Of a stretch of 47,721 bases of DNA, positions 7,407 through 18,098 are shown one piece after another. Both the position numbers and the translations under genes were made by a program. Position 1 is the stretch's first letter. Each line of letters opens with the position of its first letter. Source of the stretch: an uncultured Rickettsiales bacterium (GTDB lineage Bacteria > Pseudomonadota > Alphaproteobacteria > Rickettsiales > Deianiraeaceae); contig CAMKKS010000003.1 in the NCBI GenBank assembly GCA_946413485.1, positions 1 to 47,721 of the forward strand. The letters are read 5' to 3'. The notes under the pieces are model-generated. The model ran no database searches. It was not told the origin of the DNA and worked only from the letters and a program-made list of their open reading frames with translations.

Positions 7407-10400
7407 ATGAAAAATATTTTAAGATATTCTTTTTCAAAATTGAATTTCAAAGAGCAACCAAAATGTTTGATGTCTTTAAATAGAATTTCATATGATAGTT
7501 TTTTGCATGGTGACAAAACGTGTTGTTATTCGATAGATAATGCGCTTGCATCTGTTTTTCCTATTAATGATACATATGGTTATGCAACAATAGAATATGT
7601 TAGTAGTAGAACAACAGAGCAAAAATATTCCGTTGAAGAATGTAGAATTAAGAATCTTCCATATGTTGTAGGTTTATATATAACAGTAAGGTTGATTTTA
7701 TTTGATGTAAATACTGATAAAAAAACAAGAAATGTAAAAATTGTTAAAGAGCAAGAGATTTATTTATGTGATCTTCCAATAATGACAGAGAATGACTCCT
7801 TTATTATAGATGGTGTTGAAAAAGTTGTAATATCGCAAATTCACAAAACACCTGGTATTTTTTTCAATAAAAATATTAAAGATAATTCAAAACTTGAATA
7901 TTCTGCAACAATAATTCCTTATCTTGGTAGCCGTTTAGAACTTATATTTCCAACAAAAACAACATTAAATTTTAGAATAGATAAACATAGAAAACTTTCA
8001 ATATATCATTTATTGTCAGCATTAAAAATGTCTTGCAAGGAGATGATTTCTAGTTTTTATAAACCTTTAAAGATATCCGTTAAAGATGATGATTGTTTTA
8101 GTTTTGAAGTTGATTTTTCTAAATTCATTGGTTCAACTTTAATGTTTGATGTTAGAGATAAAAAAGGAGATATTTTAATAAAAAAAGGTACCATAGTTGG
8201 TCGTTTACTTGTAAGAAAACTTGGTGATCAAAAAGTATTCTATTGTAATGCAGATGACTTATTGGGTCAATTTTTATTTAGTAGCATAGATAATGGTAAA
8301 ATTAGCGAAGGTAGCGTTATAGATGAAAGTTTATTGAAATTAATTAAAAAAGAAAAGATTAAACAATTTGATATTGTAAATAGTTTTGATTTATTATTTA
8401 ACGAATGCATTCTCAATGCAATAAATGAAAATAAAGGTGTTACATACGAGGATTCATTAGAAACGATAATGAAAATAATTCGTCCAGGTTTGCCTTTTGT
8501 AACAGAAGAAGCTATTGGATATTTTGAAAATATTTTTTTCTCAGAGACAAATTATAGTTTAATGGATGTTGGACGTTATAAATTAAATTCGGTTTTAAAT
8601 ATAAATGTTCCTGAAAAATGTAGTGTTTTAACAAAAGAAGATATTATATCAGCTATAAAGAAATTAATAGAATTTAAAAATGGTTTCATTAATGTTGATG
8701 ATATTGATAGTTTATCAAATAGAAGAATTAGAAATATTGGTGAGTTAGTTTATAGCCAGTTCCGTAATGCTATTGTAAAAATGGCAAAAATTACTTCAGA
8801 AAGATTGAATACAGTTATTCTTGATACTGTATCGCCAAATGATTGTATGTTAACAACTCAAGTAGCAAAGTCAATGCGTGATTTCTTCTTATTATCAGAA
8901 TTATGTCAATTCATGGAGCAAACAAATTTATTATCTGAATTAGCACACATTCGTAAGGTTTCTGCTTTAGGTAATGGTGGTATAACAAGAGATAGAGCGA
9001 CGGCCGATGTTAGAGATATTCATCCTACTCATTATGGTCGTATTTGTCCTATAGAAACACCAGATGGACAAAACATTGGTTTGGTTACAAGTTTAGCTTG
9101 TTATGCAAATGTAAATAAATATGGTTTTATTGTAACTCCTTATCGTAAGGTTGTGAACGGGGAAATTACAAATCAAATTGAGTATTTAGATGCAAATGAA
9201 GAAAAAAAGTATAAAATTAGTTATGCTTCTAATAAAGTTGTAAATTTACCTTCTAACTCAGAAAAATTAGTTTCTGCAAGATATAATGAAGATTTTGTAT
9301 TAATACCAAGAAAAAACATTGATTATATAGACGTAGCTCCTTCACAAATTATGTCAATGATGGCATCATTTATTCCATTTTTGGAAAGTAATGATACAGC
9401 TCGTGCATTGATGGGTTGTAATATGCAACGTCAGGCGGTACCTTTGTTATTCAAAGAAACACCATATGTCGCTACTGGTTTTGAAAAGAAAGTTGCTCTT
9501 GAATCAAAATCTGTAATTAAAGCAAAAAATGACGGTAAAGTTGTTTTTGTTGATGCAAATAATATTATTTTATCTCTTGATAAAAAAACAGATAAGAGTA
9601 TCGATTATTATTCATTAAAAACGTTTAATAGAACAAATCAAAATACATTTTGCAATCAAAAACCAGTTGTTGATTTAGGGGATAAAGTTAAAGAAGGTGA
9701 TGTTATAGCTGATTGTTCCTCAACTAATAATGGCGAAGTATCAATTGGAAAAAATATTTTATTAGCTTTTGTTCCATGGAATGGATATAATTATGAAGAT
9801 TCTGTTGTTATTTCACGTAAATTAGTTGCTGATGACAAATTTACATCTATTCATATAGAAGAATTTGAAATTTCAGTCCGTGATACTGCATTAGGCGCAG
9901 AAGAAATTACTCGTGATCTTGATGGTGTAAGTGATGAAAAATTGAAATATTTAGATGAAACTGGTATTGTTCAAATAGGCGTTAATGTAAAAGCCGGCGA
10001 TATATTAGTCGGAAAAACAACACCTAGTAGTGAAGGTCCAATGTCTTCAGAGGAAAAGTTGTTAAAAGCAATTTTTGGTGATAAAATTGTTCAAAAGCGT
10101 AATACTTCGTTATATTTACCATCAGGAACTTTTGGTACTGTTGTTGGTGTTGAAATTTTGACTCGTCGTGGCGATTTAAAAGATCAAAGAGCTTTACAAA
10201 TTGAAAGAGAAGCGATACTAGAACGAGAAACAAAAAAGAATATAGAATTGACAATTTTAAATGAGACATTTAATGAAAATTTAAATACTTTATTAAAAGA
10301 TAGTATTGTTAATTTAAAAGGTAAAAAAACTAAAATAACATCAGATGACTTAAAGAAGATGAGTATAGAAAATAAATTTGTTTTATCTGTTGATAAAGAA

Positions 10401-11408
10401 GTTTCTAAAAAATTAGCTGAATTAAAAAAATCATATTTACTTGCTAAAAGTAAAATAGAAAAATCTTATATTTCTGATGTAGAAAGATTAATGGATGGTG
10501 ATAGTTTACCAAATGGTGTTTTGAAAATTGTAAAAGTATATGTTGCTGTAAAATCAAGATTACAACCAGGTGATAAAATTGCCGGTAGACATGGTAACAA
10601 AGGTGTCGTTTCAAAATGTGTAGCTGTTGAAGATATGCCTTATATGGAAGATGGAACACCTATTGACTTGATTTTCAGTCCTGTTAGTGTTCCTGGACGT
10701 ATGAATATTGGACAGATATTAGAGACTCATCTTGGTTTTTTATCGTATAATATCGGTAAAAAGATAGACAATATTTTAAAACAAAAAGATGCAAGCGATA
10801 AAGTTCGTAAGATTTTACTAGAAATTTCTAAAAATAATGAGAATTTCTCAAAAGAGATTAAGAAAAAAAGTGATAAAGAAATTATTGAACTAGGTAAACA
10901 ATATAAAGATGGTTTGTATTTTGAAACTCCTGTTTTTGATGGTTGTAAAATAGATGATATGGATCATTTAGCGGATATACTCGGTATTGATAAATCATTG
11001 CAAGTTACGCTTTATAATGGTTTAACTGGTGAACCATTTGATAGAAAGATAACAGTTGGTTATATGTATATAATAAAACTCCATCACTTAGTTGATGAAA
11101 AGATGCATGCAAGATCAACTGGTCCATACAGTTTAATAACACAACAACCATTAGGAGGAAGAGCTTATTTTGGTGGTCAACGTTTAGGAGAAATGGAATG
11201 TTGGGCTTTACAAGCTTATGGCGCGGCTTATACATTGCAAGAAATGCTTACAGTTAAATCAGATGATGTATCTGGTAGAGAAAAAATGTATGAATCGATT
11301 ATTAACAATAACTCTCGTTTCAGCTCTGGTATTCCAGAGTCATTTAATGTTTTATGTAGAGAGTTTCGTTCTCTTGGATTTGATATAGAACTTGGTATAA
11401 ATGGTTAG
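7407..11408 (+). CDS. rpoB: DNA-directed RNA polymerase beta subunit
   Basis: RpoB forms one pincer of RNA polymerase and part of the active centre. The 1333-residue product is full length. Recognisable are the rifampicin region around residues 492-521 (CQFMEQTNLLSELAHIRKVS), THYGRICPIETPDG, the GDKIAGRHGNKGVVSK active-site segment, and a C-terminus that ends in the usual ESFNVLCREFRSLG stretch. Several positions that contact rifampicin in E. coli differ here (see findings). It lies 30 bases after rplL, and GGGA lies 7 bases upstream of the start, one of the few SD-like sequences in the window. Its TAG stop lies just before the rpoC start. Confidence 0.98.
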   Translation: MKNILRYSFSKLNFKEQPKCLMSLNRISYDSFLHGDKTCCYSIDNALASVFPINDTYGYATIEYVSSRTTEQKYSVEECRIKNLPYVVGLYITVRLILFDVNTDKKTRNVKIVKEQEIYLCDLPIMTENDSFIIDGVEKVVISQIHKTPGIFFNKNIKDNSKLEYSATIIPYLGSRLELIFPTKTTLNFRIDKHRKLSIYHLLSALKMSCKEMISSFYKPLKISVKDDDCFSFEVDFSKFIGSTLMFDVRDKKGDILIKKGTIVGRLLVRKLGDQKVFYCNADDLLGQFLFSSIDNGKISEGSVIDESLLKLIKKEKIKQFDIVNSFDLLFNECILNAINENKGVTYEDSLETIMKIIRPGLPFVTEEAIGYFENIFFSETNYSLMDVGRYKLNSVLNINVPEKCSVLTKEDIISAIKKLIEFKNGFINVDDIDSLSNRRIRNIGELVYSQFRNAIVKMAKITSERLNTVILDTVSPNDCMLTTQVAKSMRDFFLLSELCQFMEQTNLLSELAHIRKVSALGNGGITRDRATADVRDIHPTHYGRICPIETPDGQNIGLVTSLACYANVNKYGFIVTPYRKVVNGEITNQIEYLDANEEKKYKISYASNKVVNLPSNSEKLVSARYNEDFVLIPRKNIDYIDVAPSQIMSMMASFIPFLESNDTARALMGCNMQRQAVPLLFKETPYVATGFEKKVALESKSVIKAKNDGKVVFVDANNIILSLDKKTDKSIDYYSLKTFNRTNQNTFCNQKPVVDLGDKVKEGDVIADCSSTNNGEVSIGKNILLAFVPWNGYNYEDSVVISRKLVADDKFTSIHIEEFEISVRDTALGAEEITRDLDGVSDEKLKYLDETGIVQIGVNVKAGDILVGKTTPSSEGPMSSEEKLLKAIFGDKIVQKRNTSLYLPSGTFGTVVGVEILTRRGDLKDQRALQIEREAILERETKKNIELTILNETFNENLNTLLKDSIVNLKGKKTKITSDDLKKMSIENKFVLSVDKEVSKKLAELKKSYLLAKSKIEKSYISDVERLMDGDSLPNGVLKIVKVYVAVKSRLQPGDKIAGRHGNKGVVSKCVAVEDMPYMEDGTPIDLIFSPVSVPGRMNIGQILETHLGFLSYNIGKKIDNILKQKDASDKVRKILLEISKNNENFSKEIKKKSDKEIIELGKQYKDGLYFETPVFDGCKIDDMDHLADILGIDKSLQVTLYNGLTGEPFDRKITVGYMYIIKLHHLVDEKMHARSTGPYSLITQQPLGGRAYFGGQRLGEMECWALQAYGAAYTLQEMLTVKSDDVSGREKMYESIINNNSRFSSGIPESFNVLCREFRSLGFDIELGING

Positions 11409-11413
11409 TGTGT

Positions 11414-14400
11414 ATGATTGAAAATAGTAATGTTAAAACTACTGATAATTTTGGTGCTTTTATTGATTTTGATTATCTTCGTGTTAAAATAGCAAGTCCT
11501 GAACGTATTTTATCTTGGTCATACGGAGAGGTAAAAAATTCTGATACTGTAAATTACAGAACACTAAAACCAGAACGTGATGGTTTGTTTTGTGCAAGGA
11601 TTTTTGGTCCTATTAAAGATTATGAATGTCTTTGCGGTAAATATAGAAGATTAAAATATAAAGGAATTAGGTGTGAAAAATGTGATGTTGATGTTGTGTC
11701 ATCATCTGTGCGTCGTGAAAGAATGGGACATATTAAATTGGTTTATCCAGCATTAAATACATTGTATTTAAGAACCGTTCCATCTAAATTGTCAATTTTA
11801 TTAGATACAACAGCAAAGTTACTAGAAGCTGTGCTTTATTTTGAAAGATATATAGTTATTGATCCAGGCGCAACACCATTGAAAAAATATCAAATATTAT
11901 CAAAAAGCGAATACGAGAGATCAGTTGAAGAGTTTGGTGAAGGTGTTTTTAAAGTAGGCACAGGTGCTGATGGAATAAAACAAGCACTAGAAGCTTTTGA
12001 TTTAGAAAAAGAATACGAACGTCAACTTGCAATGATTCAAAGTGTCAAATCTGAATTAAAACTTGTTTCAATGAAAAGAAGACTTAATTTAATAAATGAT
12101 TTTATTGTTTCTGGCAATAGACCTGAATGGATGGTATTTACAATTTTACCTGTTTTACCTCCAGAATTGAGACCATTGGTTCCATTAGATGGCGGAAGAA
12201 TGGCAATTTCTGATTTAAATACACTATATGCACGTATTATAAATAGAAATAATCGTTTAAAAAGATTATTAGAAGTTGGTGCACCAGAATTAATTATTCA
12301 AAATGAATGTAGAATGTTACAAGATGCTGTAAGTTCATTGTTGAATAATTCAAGTAGTAATAATGCAAAAGTTGCTAAAAATTCTTTCGGCAGACCATTA
12401 AAATCTATTAGCGATTTCTTAAAAGGAAAACAAGGTCGTTTGAGACAAAATTTACTTGGAAAACGTGTTGACTATTCTGGTCGTTCAGTTATTGTTTCTG
12501 GTCCAGAGTTGAAATTACATCAATGTGGTTTACCAAAAGAAATGGCATTAGAATTATTTAAGCCATTTGTTTTATCAAAATTACGTTTGTATGGTAAAGC
12601 AGCAACAATACGTCAAGGTTTACAAATGATAGAAGCAAAAATTCCAGAAGTATGGGAAATTTTAGAAGAGGTAACAAAAGAACATCCAGTTTTATTAAAT
12701 CGTGCTCCAACGTTGCATAGACTTGGTATACAAGCTTTTGAACCAAAATTAACAGAATTAAAAGCGATACAAATTCATCCATTGGTTTGTCGTGCATTTA
12801 ATGCTGATTTTGATGGTGATCAGATGGCGGTTCATATTCCTTTGTCAATAGAATCACAGCTTGAGGCACGTATTTTAATGCTTGCTTCTAATAATATTTT
12901 AAGCTCTGCTAATGGAGATCCAATGATTGTACCAAGAAAAGATATAACTGTTGGATTATATTATATGACTACTGCTTTTGATGGTGAAAAAGGTGAAGGT
13001 CATACATTTTATTCCTATGATGATGTTATGTGCGCATTGCAGGATAAAAGAATTACAATTAATTCAAAAATTCAATATTATTATAAGTACGACGATTGCG
13101 AAGGAGAAGAAAAAAACAAGTTACATTGTTTAAAAGAAACAACAGCTGGAAGATTAATGTTATTTAAATATATACCTTGTGATGGTAAAATTAGTTTTGA
13201 TTATTTAAATAAACAATGGGACATTGGTTTCTTAGGAAGAATCGTAAAAGAAGTTTTCAAGGTTTATGGTCCTAAAGTTACTGTTATTTTTTGCGATAAA
13301 ATAATGAAAGATGGTTTCAAATATGCAACACTTTCAGGTATTTCATTTGGTAAAAATGATATAAATATTCCAGAAAATAAATACGATCTTATTAATGAAG
13401 TAATGGAAAAAATTAAAGAGGTTGATAATCAATTTAATGAGGGTTATATAACTACAAAAGAAAGATATAATAAAGTTACAGACTATTGGGCAGAATGTAC
13501 AGACAAGTTGTGTGATGAAGTAATGAATTCATTAAAAACAAATATAAATAATTCTAAAATTAATTCAATTGCTTTAATGATGAACTCTGGTGCACGTGCA
13601 TCTAAGGCACAAATGAAACAATTAGGTGGTATGAAAGGTTTAATTGCTAAACCAAATGGTGCAATTATTGAAACACCGGTTATTTCTAATTTTAAAGAAG
13701 GTTTGTCTGTTATGGAATATTTTAATGCTGCACACGGTGCTCGTAAAGGTAATGTTGATACGGCTTTAAAAACAGCAGATGCTGGTTATTTGACTCGTCG
13801 TTTAGTTGATGTTGCTCAGGATTGTATTATAACAGAAGAAGATTGTGGTTGTGATGAAGGAATAATATACAGAGCGAAAATTCAAGATGGACGCATTGTG
13901 CAAAAATTATCAGAAGTAATTAAAGGTAGATTTTTAGCAAAAGAAATATGCGATAGAAATGGAAAAGTTTTATTAAAAGCAAATACATTAATAAATGAAG
14001 AAGCAATAAAAATTCTAGATGATAATGAGGTAGCTTCAGCAATTATACGTTCTCCTGTTACATGTAAATGTAAATATGGTGTTTGTTCAAAATGTTACGG
14101 TATTGATTTATCTACACAAAATGTTATAAATGTTGGCGAAGCAGTTGGTGTTATAGCGGCACAAACTATTGGTGAACCAGGTACGCAGTTGACATTAAAT
14201 ACTTTCCATATTGGTGGTGTTGCAACGAAAAAAATTGCCGAATCTGTTATAGATGCTGAAGTTGCTGGTGATGTACATTTTGTAGATGTTCGTTTTGTTG
14301 TTAATAAAAATAATGAAAAAATAGTTGTATCAAGTTCAGGATATATAGAGATTTTAGATAAAGATAAAAAAGTTATATATTCAAAAATGATTAGCTATTC

Positions 14401-15562
14401 TGCAAAATTACTTGTTAACGATGGCGAAAAAGTAAAACTCGGACAACGTTTAGCCGAATGGGATCCTTATAATGTATATATAATATCTGAACATAGTGGA
14501 AAAGTTAAATTATGTGATATGATTTTAAATACATCATATATTGAAAAAGTAGATGAAGTTTTAGGACATACAAATAAAGTTGTTGTTAATTGGACAGATT
14601 GTTCTAAAAACTTAAAACCAAGTGTATCTATAACTGATAAAAATGATAAAAAAATTAAAGATGAACATGGAATTCCTGTTTCATATTTATTACCAGTTGG
14701 TGCAATTTTATCTTTATCAGATGGTGATGATATTTGTGTAGGTGATCCTATTGCGAAAATTTTAAGAGATGAATCAAATGTTGTTAAAGATATAACAGGC
14801 GGTTTACCAAGAGTAGAAGAAATATTTGAAGCTAGAATACCAAGTAATTCTGCAATTATTGCTGGTGCCGATGGTTATGTTGAGTTTAATAAAGAAACAA
14901 GAAGTATACTTAAAATGACATTACATCCAGACAATAAGGATATTGAACCAATTGTATACAATATTCCAAAAGGAAAATATCTATCAATTCGTGATGGTAG
15001 TCGTGTTAAAAATGGTGATATAATTATTGCTGGTTCTATGAACCCACATGATATATTACGATTCCAAGGTATAGGTGAATTAACATCTTATATTGTAAAA
15101 GAAATACAAGCCGTGTATAAACTACAAGGAATTGATATAGATGGTAAACACATTGAAATAATAGTAAAATATATGTCGAATAAAGTTATCGTCGATGATG
15201 GTGGCGATACGGAATTAAAAGAAGGCAATCAATATGAATTAACAAAAGTTTTAGATATAAATGAAAAAAATCAAAAAAATAATCTAAAACCAGCAAAATA
15301 TCATAGAGTTTTATATGGAATTTCAAAGTCATCATTGCAATCAGAATCATTTATCTCAGCTGCGTCTTTCCAAGAAACAGTAAAGGTTTTAACAGACGCT
15401 GCAATAAAAGGAAAAAGAGATGAACTTCGTGGTATTAAAGAAAGCTTAATAATTGGTCGTTTAATACCAGCTGGTACTGGCTTTATAACGAGAAAGTATA
15501 AAAAAGAAGCAATGCAATTTTCAGGTGAAGGAGAAAGCGTTATTAATATTGATTCAATTTAA
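11414..15562 (+). CDS. rpoC: DNA-directed RNA polymerase beta' subunit
   Basis: RpoC carries the catalytic magnesium of RNA polymerase. In the numbering from ATG 11414 (1382 residues), the zinc-binding cysteines C72, C74, C87 and C90 are present. The catalytic NADFDGDQM motif has Asp465/467/469, and the second zinc site (DCGC and CKCKYGVCSKC) is intact. An in-frame GTG at 11408 overlaps the rpoB stop and is an alternative start two codons earlier. The usual downstream genes rpsL, rpsG and fusA do not follow. Instead a convergent helicase gene overlaps the last 9 bases, so no intrinsic terminator fits between them. Confidence 0.98.
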   Translation: MIENSNVKTTDNFGAFIDFDYLRVKIASPERILSWSYGEVKNSDTVNYRTLKPERDGLFCARIFGPIKDYECLCGKYRRLKYKGIRCEKCDVDVVSSSVRRERMGHIKLVYPALNTLYLRTVPSKLSILLDTTAKLLEAVLYFERYIVIDPGATPLKKYQILSKSEYERSVEEFGEGVFKVGTGADGIKQALEAFDLEKEYERQLAMIQSVKSELKLVSMKRRLNLINDFIVSGNRPEWMVFTILPVLPPELRPLVPLDGGRMAISDLNTLYARIINRNNRLKRLLEVGAPELIIQNECRMLQDAVSSLLNNSSSNNAKVAKNSFGRPLKSISDFLKGKQGRLRQNLLGKRVDYSGRSVIVSGPELKLHQCGLPKEMALELFKPFVLSKLRLYGKAATIRQGLQMIEAKIPEVWEILEEVTKEHPVLLNRAPTLHRLGIQAFEPKLTELKAIQIHPLVCRAFNADFDGDQMAVHIPLSIESQLEARILMLASNNILSSANGDPMIVPRKDITVGLYYMTTAFDGEKGEGHTFYSYDDVMCALQDKRITINSKIQYYYKYDDCEGEEKNKLHCLKETTAGRLMLFKYIPCDGKISFDYLNKQWDIGFLGRIVKEVFKVYGPKVTVIFCDKIMKDGFKYATLSGISFGKNDINIPENKYDLINEVMEKIKEVDNQFNEGYITTKERYNKVTDYWAECTDKLCDEVMNSLKTNINNSKINSIALMMNSGARASKAQMKQLGGMKGLIAKPNGAIIETPVISNFKEGLSVMEYFNAAHGARKGNVDTALKTADAGYLTRRLVDVAQDCIITEEDCGCDEGIIYRAKIQDGRIVQKLSEVIKGRFLAKEICDRNGKVLLKANTLINEEAIKILDDNEVASAIIRSPVTCKCKYGVCSKCYGIDLSTQNVINVGEAVGVIAAQTIGEPGTQLTLNTFHIGGVATKKIAESVIDAEVAGDVHFVDVRFVVNKNNEKIVVSSSGYIEILDKDKKVIYSKMISYSAKLLVNDGEKVKLGQRLAEWDPYNVYIISEHSGKVKLCDMILNTSYIEKVDEVLGHTNKVVVNWTDCSKNLKPSVSITDKNDKKIKDEHGIPVSYLLPVGAILSLSDGDDICVGDPIAKILRDESNVVKDITGGLPRVEEIFEARIPSNSAIIAGADGYVEFNKETRSILKMTLHPDNKDIEPIVYNIPKGKYLSIRDGSRVKNGDIIIAGSMNPHDILRFQGIGELTSYIVKEIQAVYKLQGIDIDGKHIEIIVKYMSNKVIVDDGGDTELKEGNQYELTKVLDINEKNQKNNLKPAKYHRVLYGISKSSLQSESFISAASFQETVKVLTDAAIKGKRDELRGIKESLIIGRLIPAGTGFITRKYKKEAMQFSGEGESVINIDSI

Positions 15563-18097
15563 AGATTGTTTCTCTTTCTCTTCTTTGAAATAGATAAGTT
15601 TTCTTTTAGCTCTTGTTATTGCTACATATTTTAATCTTAATTTTTCGTTTTCTTTTTGCTGTTTATCTTTTTCGGTTAGTTGAATCATTGGATCGTTTTT
15701 TTTTATATTTTCCTTCTTATACCAAAAGCAATTGTCTAAAAAAATCATTCTATTATCGTTATTTTCTTTTCTACATTCTTCGTTATCGAAATATATGACA
15801 GTATCAAATTCCATTCCTTTAACACCATGAATTGTATTAAAAAACACATTTAATTCATTGTTGTCAATGACAATTTCTTCTTTATTTATTTTTTCAAAAC
15901 TTTCAAATTGCAAGATAAAAGATCTAATATCATAATTATTTATTTGATTTTCTTCACAATAATTTTTAGCATATTTTTTAATAATTTTTAAAGGTAAATA
16001 ATATTTTTTATTTTTTTTATCTTCTACTATTTTTTCAATTAAAGATAAGATATCGTCTATCGTTTTACAATTTAGAATATTATCAAGATAGTTGATTGCA
16101 TAAATTAGCTTATCGTTTTCTTCTTTATCGTCAAAGATCCGGCGCTTCATTAAATTCCATAACGTATTTTTAGGAGATATTTTATTGTTATCACTTAAGC
16201 AAATTTTTGCTAACATTTCATCGGTGAAATTAAATATTTCGCTTTTGAGTAGACATGCTAAATTTATGCTATCGTTTTGTAAAATAAAAAAATTTAATAT
16301 TAATAATATATCATTATAGTAAATATTATTCATTATTTTATCTGTAATAATATTAACATTATAATTATTTTGTAATTCAGATAAAACATCAAGTATATTT
16401 TGTTCAAGTCTATAACTAATTATTGCAATATTACATTTATTATCTTCGATATCAATAATGTTATTATCTATATCTTTTTTATTTTGTAATATATATTTAT
16501 ATACTTTTTCAGTAAGATTTTTTATTTTTTGTTTTTTTTGTTCTTGCTTTAATTTTAAATTGTTAGTTCTTGTTAACCATTCGTTTTCTTTTTCTTCTTC
16601 CTGAGAATTTTCTTTCATGTTATAGTTTTCAACTAAAATTGCTTCTTTTTGTTCTAAAATATAGCCATTTGGTTTTTTTTTTAATTTTTCTTCGCATGAT
16701 TCATGTTTGATGTAATTTACAAAAGAATTTTTATTATTTTGGCATAATTTATCAGCTTCATCTAAAATTGGTTGTGTTGAACGATACGATGTTGATAGTT
16801 TTATGTCTGAATTAAAATTAATATTTAGTTTTTTTGATAAATCACGAAATATATTTTTATTTTTTTCATATTCTTCTACTTTTGCGCCTTGAAAACGATA
16901 AATTGATTGTTTTTCATCACCAATAATAAAAAAATTACATTTTGTTTTTTCTACAATTTTTTCTATAATTTTCCAGCTAATTGGATTTGTATCTTGCGCT
17001 TCATCAAGCATTAAACATTTTATATTTGAACTATTATTAATATCTTTAAATAAGCAATCATTTAAAAGATTAATATGTGTTTGAAATAAAAAATCGTCAT
17101 ATGTATTAACGTTCATTTCTTTTTTGAAAGAATGATATTTTTTTAAAACCTCAAGAGCAAAATGTAATATTGAATTTGTCATAATAGCGCATTGTTGTGC
17201 CGTTTCTCTCAAGAAAAAATCCTGTATTTTTAAGAAAAAAACTTCTATTTCTTTTAAACTAGCGTCAATTTTTTTTTTCGGTGAACTATCTTTATTAAGA
17301 ACAATATTTCTCCAAGTATCAATCTTTTTGAGATTTTGTTCTTTTATAATATCTTCGTAGATATCTAAATTTTCTTCTTTTTTATTGTTTTTTTTGTTTT
17401 CAATAAACTTGTAAATTTGTTTTTGAAGAAAACCTAAATTATTGATTAAATATTTTTCTATTTCTTCTTTTTCTTTACTTAATATATTTATGTTATTAAC
17501 ATAATCTTGCATTTCGTTTGGTAATAGATGATATATTTTGTTTTCATCTACACAATCAAAAAAATTGTCATTTTTTAATTTATCTTTAATGATGATTTTT
17601 TCAAAAAGCTCAAAAAAGTAAATTTGTTTTTTAATTATATCTTCAATCAAATCATAAAAAGATTCTATATTTTTTACTTTTGAAATTTCATTAATAATCT
17701 TAGTTTGTTTATCGTTAATATTGTTATTAAAATCATTAATTATCTTTTTTACCATTTCGGATGTTGCAAGTTTATCATTAGCTAATAAACTAATATCATT
17801 TGAAAGCAAATTGTTAGCAACTAAAAGTCTTCTGCAGAAACCATGAATTGTTGAAATTCTTAATTTACTTTCTTGTATATATATATTTTCTTTTTTTGCT
17901 TCTGTTATAATTCTTTTTATTATTTCTTTTGATGCTACATCCGTATATGTTATACAAACAATTTCTTCTGGTTTTATGTTATTTTTAAGTAAAAATAAAA
18001 ATCTTTTTATAAGATAAGTTGTTTTTCCACAACCAGCATTTGCTGTTATCCATAAATTAACATTCAAATCTATTTTTTCTTTATTGGCGTTAATCAT
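15554..18097 (-). CDS. addA: AddA/UvrD-like superfamily 1 helicase lacking the nuclease domain
   Basis: This is an ATP-dependent DNA helicase of the UvrD/RecB/AddA group, probably used in double-strand break processing. All core motifs are visible: Walker A ANAGCGKTT (19-27), CITYTDVASKEI (Ia), STIHGFCRRLL as in AddA, DEAQD (365-369), GDEKQSIYRFQGA, TSYRSTQPILDEA, NTIHGVKGMEFDTVIYFD, and VAITRAKRKL (825-834). The protein ends about 13 residues after this last motif. The RecB-type nuclease domain of full-length AddA (usually 1100-1200 residues) is therefore missing at 847 residues. The start lies 1 base after the pdhC stop, so the two are cotranscribed. The region between motifs is very Lys/Asn-rich. 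No addB is present in the window. Confidence 0.8.
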   Translation of the reverse strand: MINANKEKIDLNVNLWITANAGCGKTTYLIKRFLFLLKNNIKPEEIVCITYTDVASKEIIKRIITEAKKENIYIQESKLRISTIHGFCRRLLVANNLLSNDISLLANDKLATSEMVKKIINDFNNNINDKQTKIINEISKVKNIESFYDLIEDIIKKQIYFFELFEKIIIKDKLKNDNFFDCVDENKIYHLLPNEMQDYVNNINILSKEKEEIEKYLINNLGFLQKQIYKFIENKKNNKKEENLDIYEDIIKEQNLKKIDTWRNIVLNKDSSPKKKIDASLKEIEVFFLKIQDFFLRETAQQCAIMTNSILHFALEVLKKYHSFKKEMNVNTYDDFLFQTHINLLNDCLFKDINNSSNIKCLMLDEAQDTNPISWKIIEKIVEKTKCNFFIIGDEKQSIYRFQGAKVEEYEKNKNIFRDLSKKLNINFNSDIKLSTSYRSTQPILDEADKLCQNNKNSFVNYIKHESCEEKLKKKPNGYILEQKEAILVENYNMKENSQEEEKENEWLTRTNNLKLKQEQKKQKIKNLTEKVYKYILQNKKDIDNNIIDIEDNKCNIAIISYRLEQNILDVLSELQNNYNVNIITDKIMNNIYYNDILLILNFFILQNDSINLACLLKSEIFNFTDEMLAKICLSDNNKISPKNTLWNLMKRRIFDDKEENDKLIYAINYLDNILNCKTIDDILSLIEKIVEDKKNKKYYLPLKIIKKYAKNYCEENQINNYDIRSFILQFESFEKINKEEIVIDNNELNVFFNTIHGVKGMEFDTVIYFDNEECRKENNDNRMIFLDNCFWYKKENIKKNDPMIQLTEKDKQQKENEKLRLKYVAITRAKRKLIYFKEEKEKQSLN

Positions 18098-18098
18098 G

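Noticed and set aside
15861-15873. Palindrome TTGTCAATGACAA
   Set aside because: It lies inside the helicase coding sequence and encodes VIDN; it resembles the rplK-region dyad only by chance as far as can be told.
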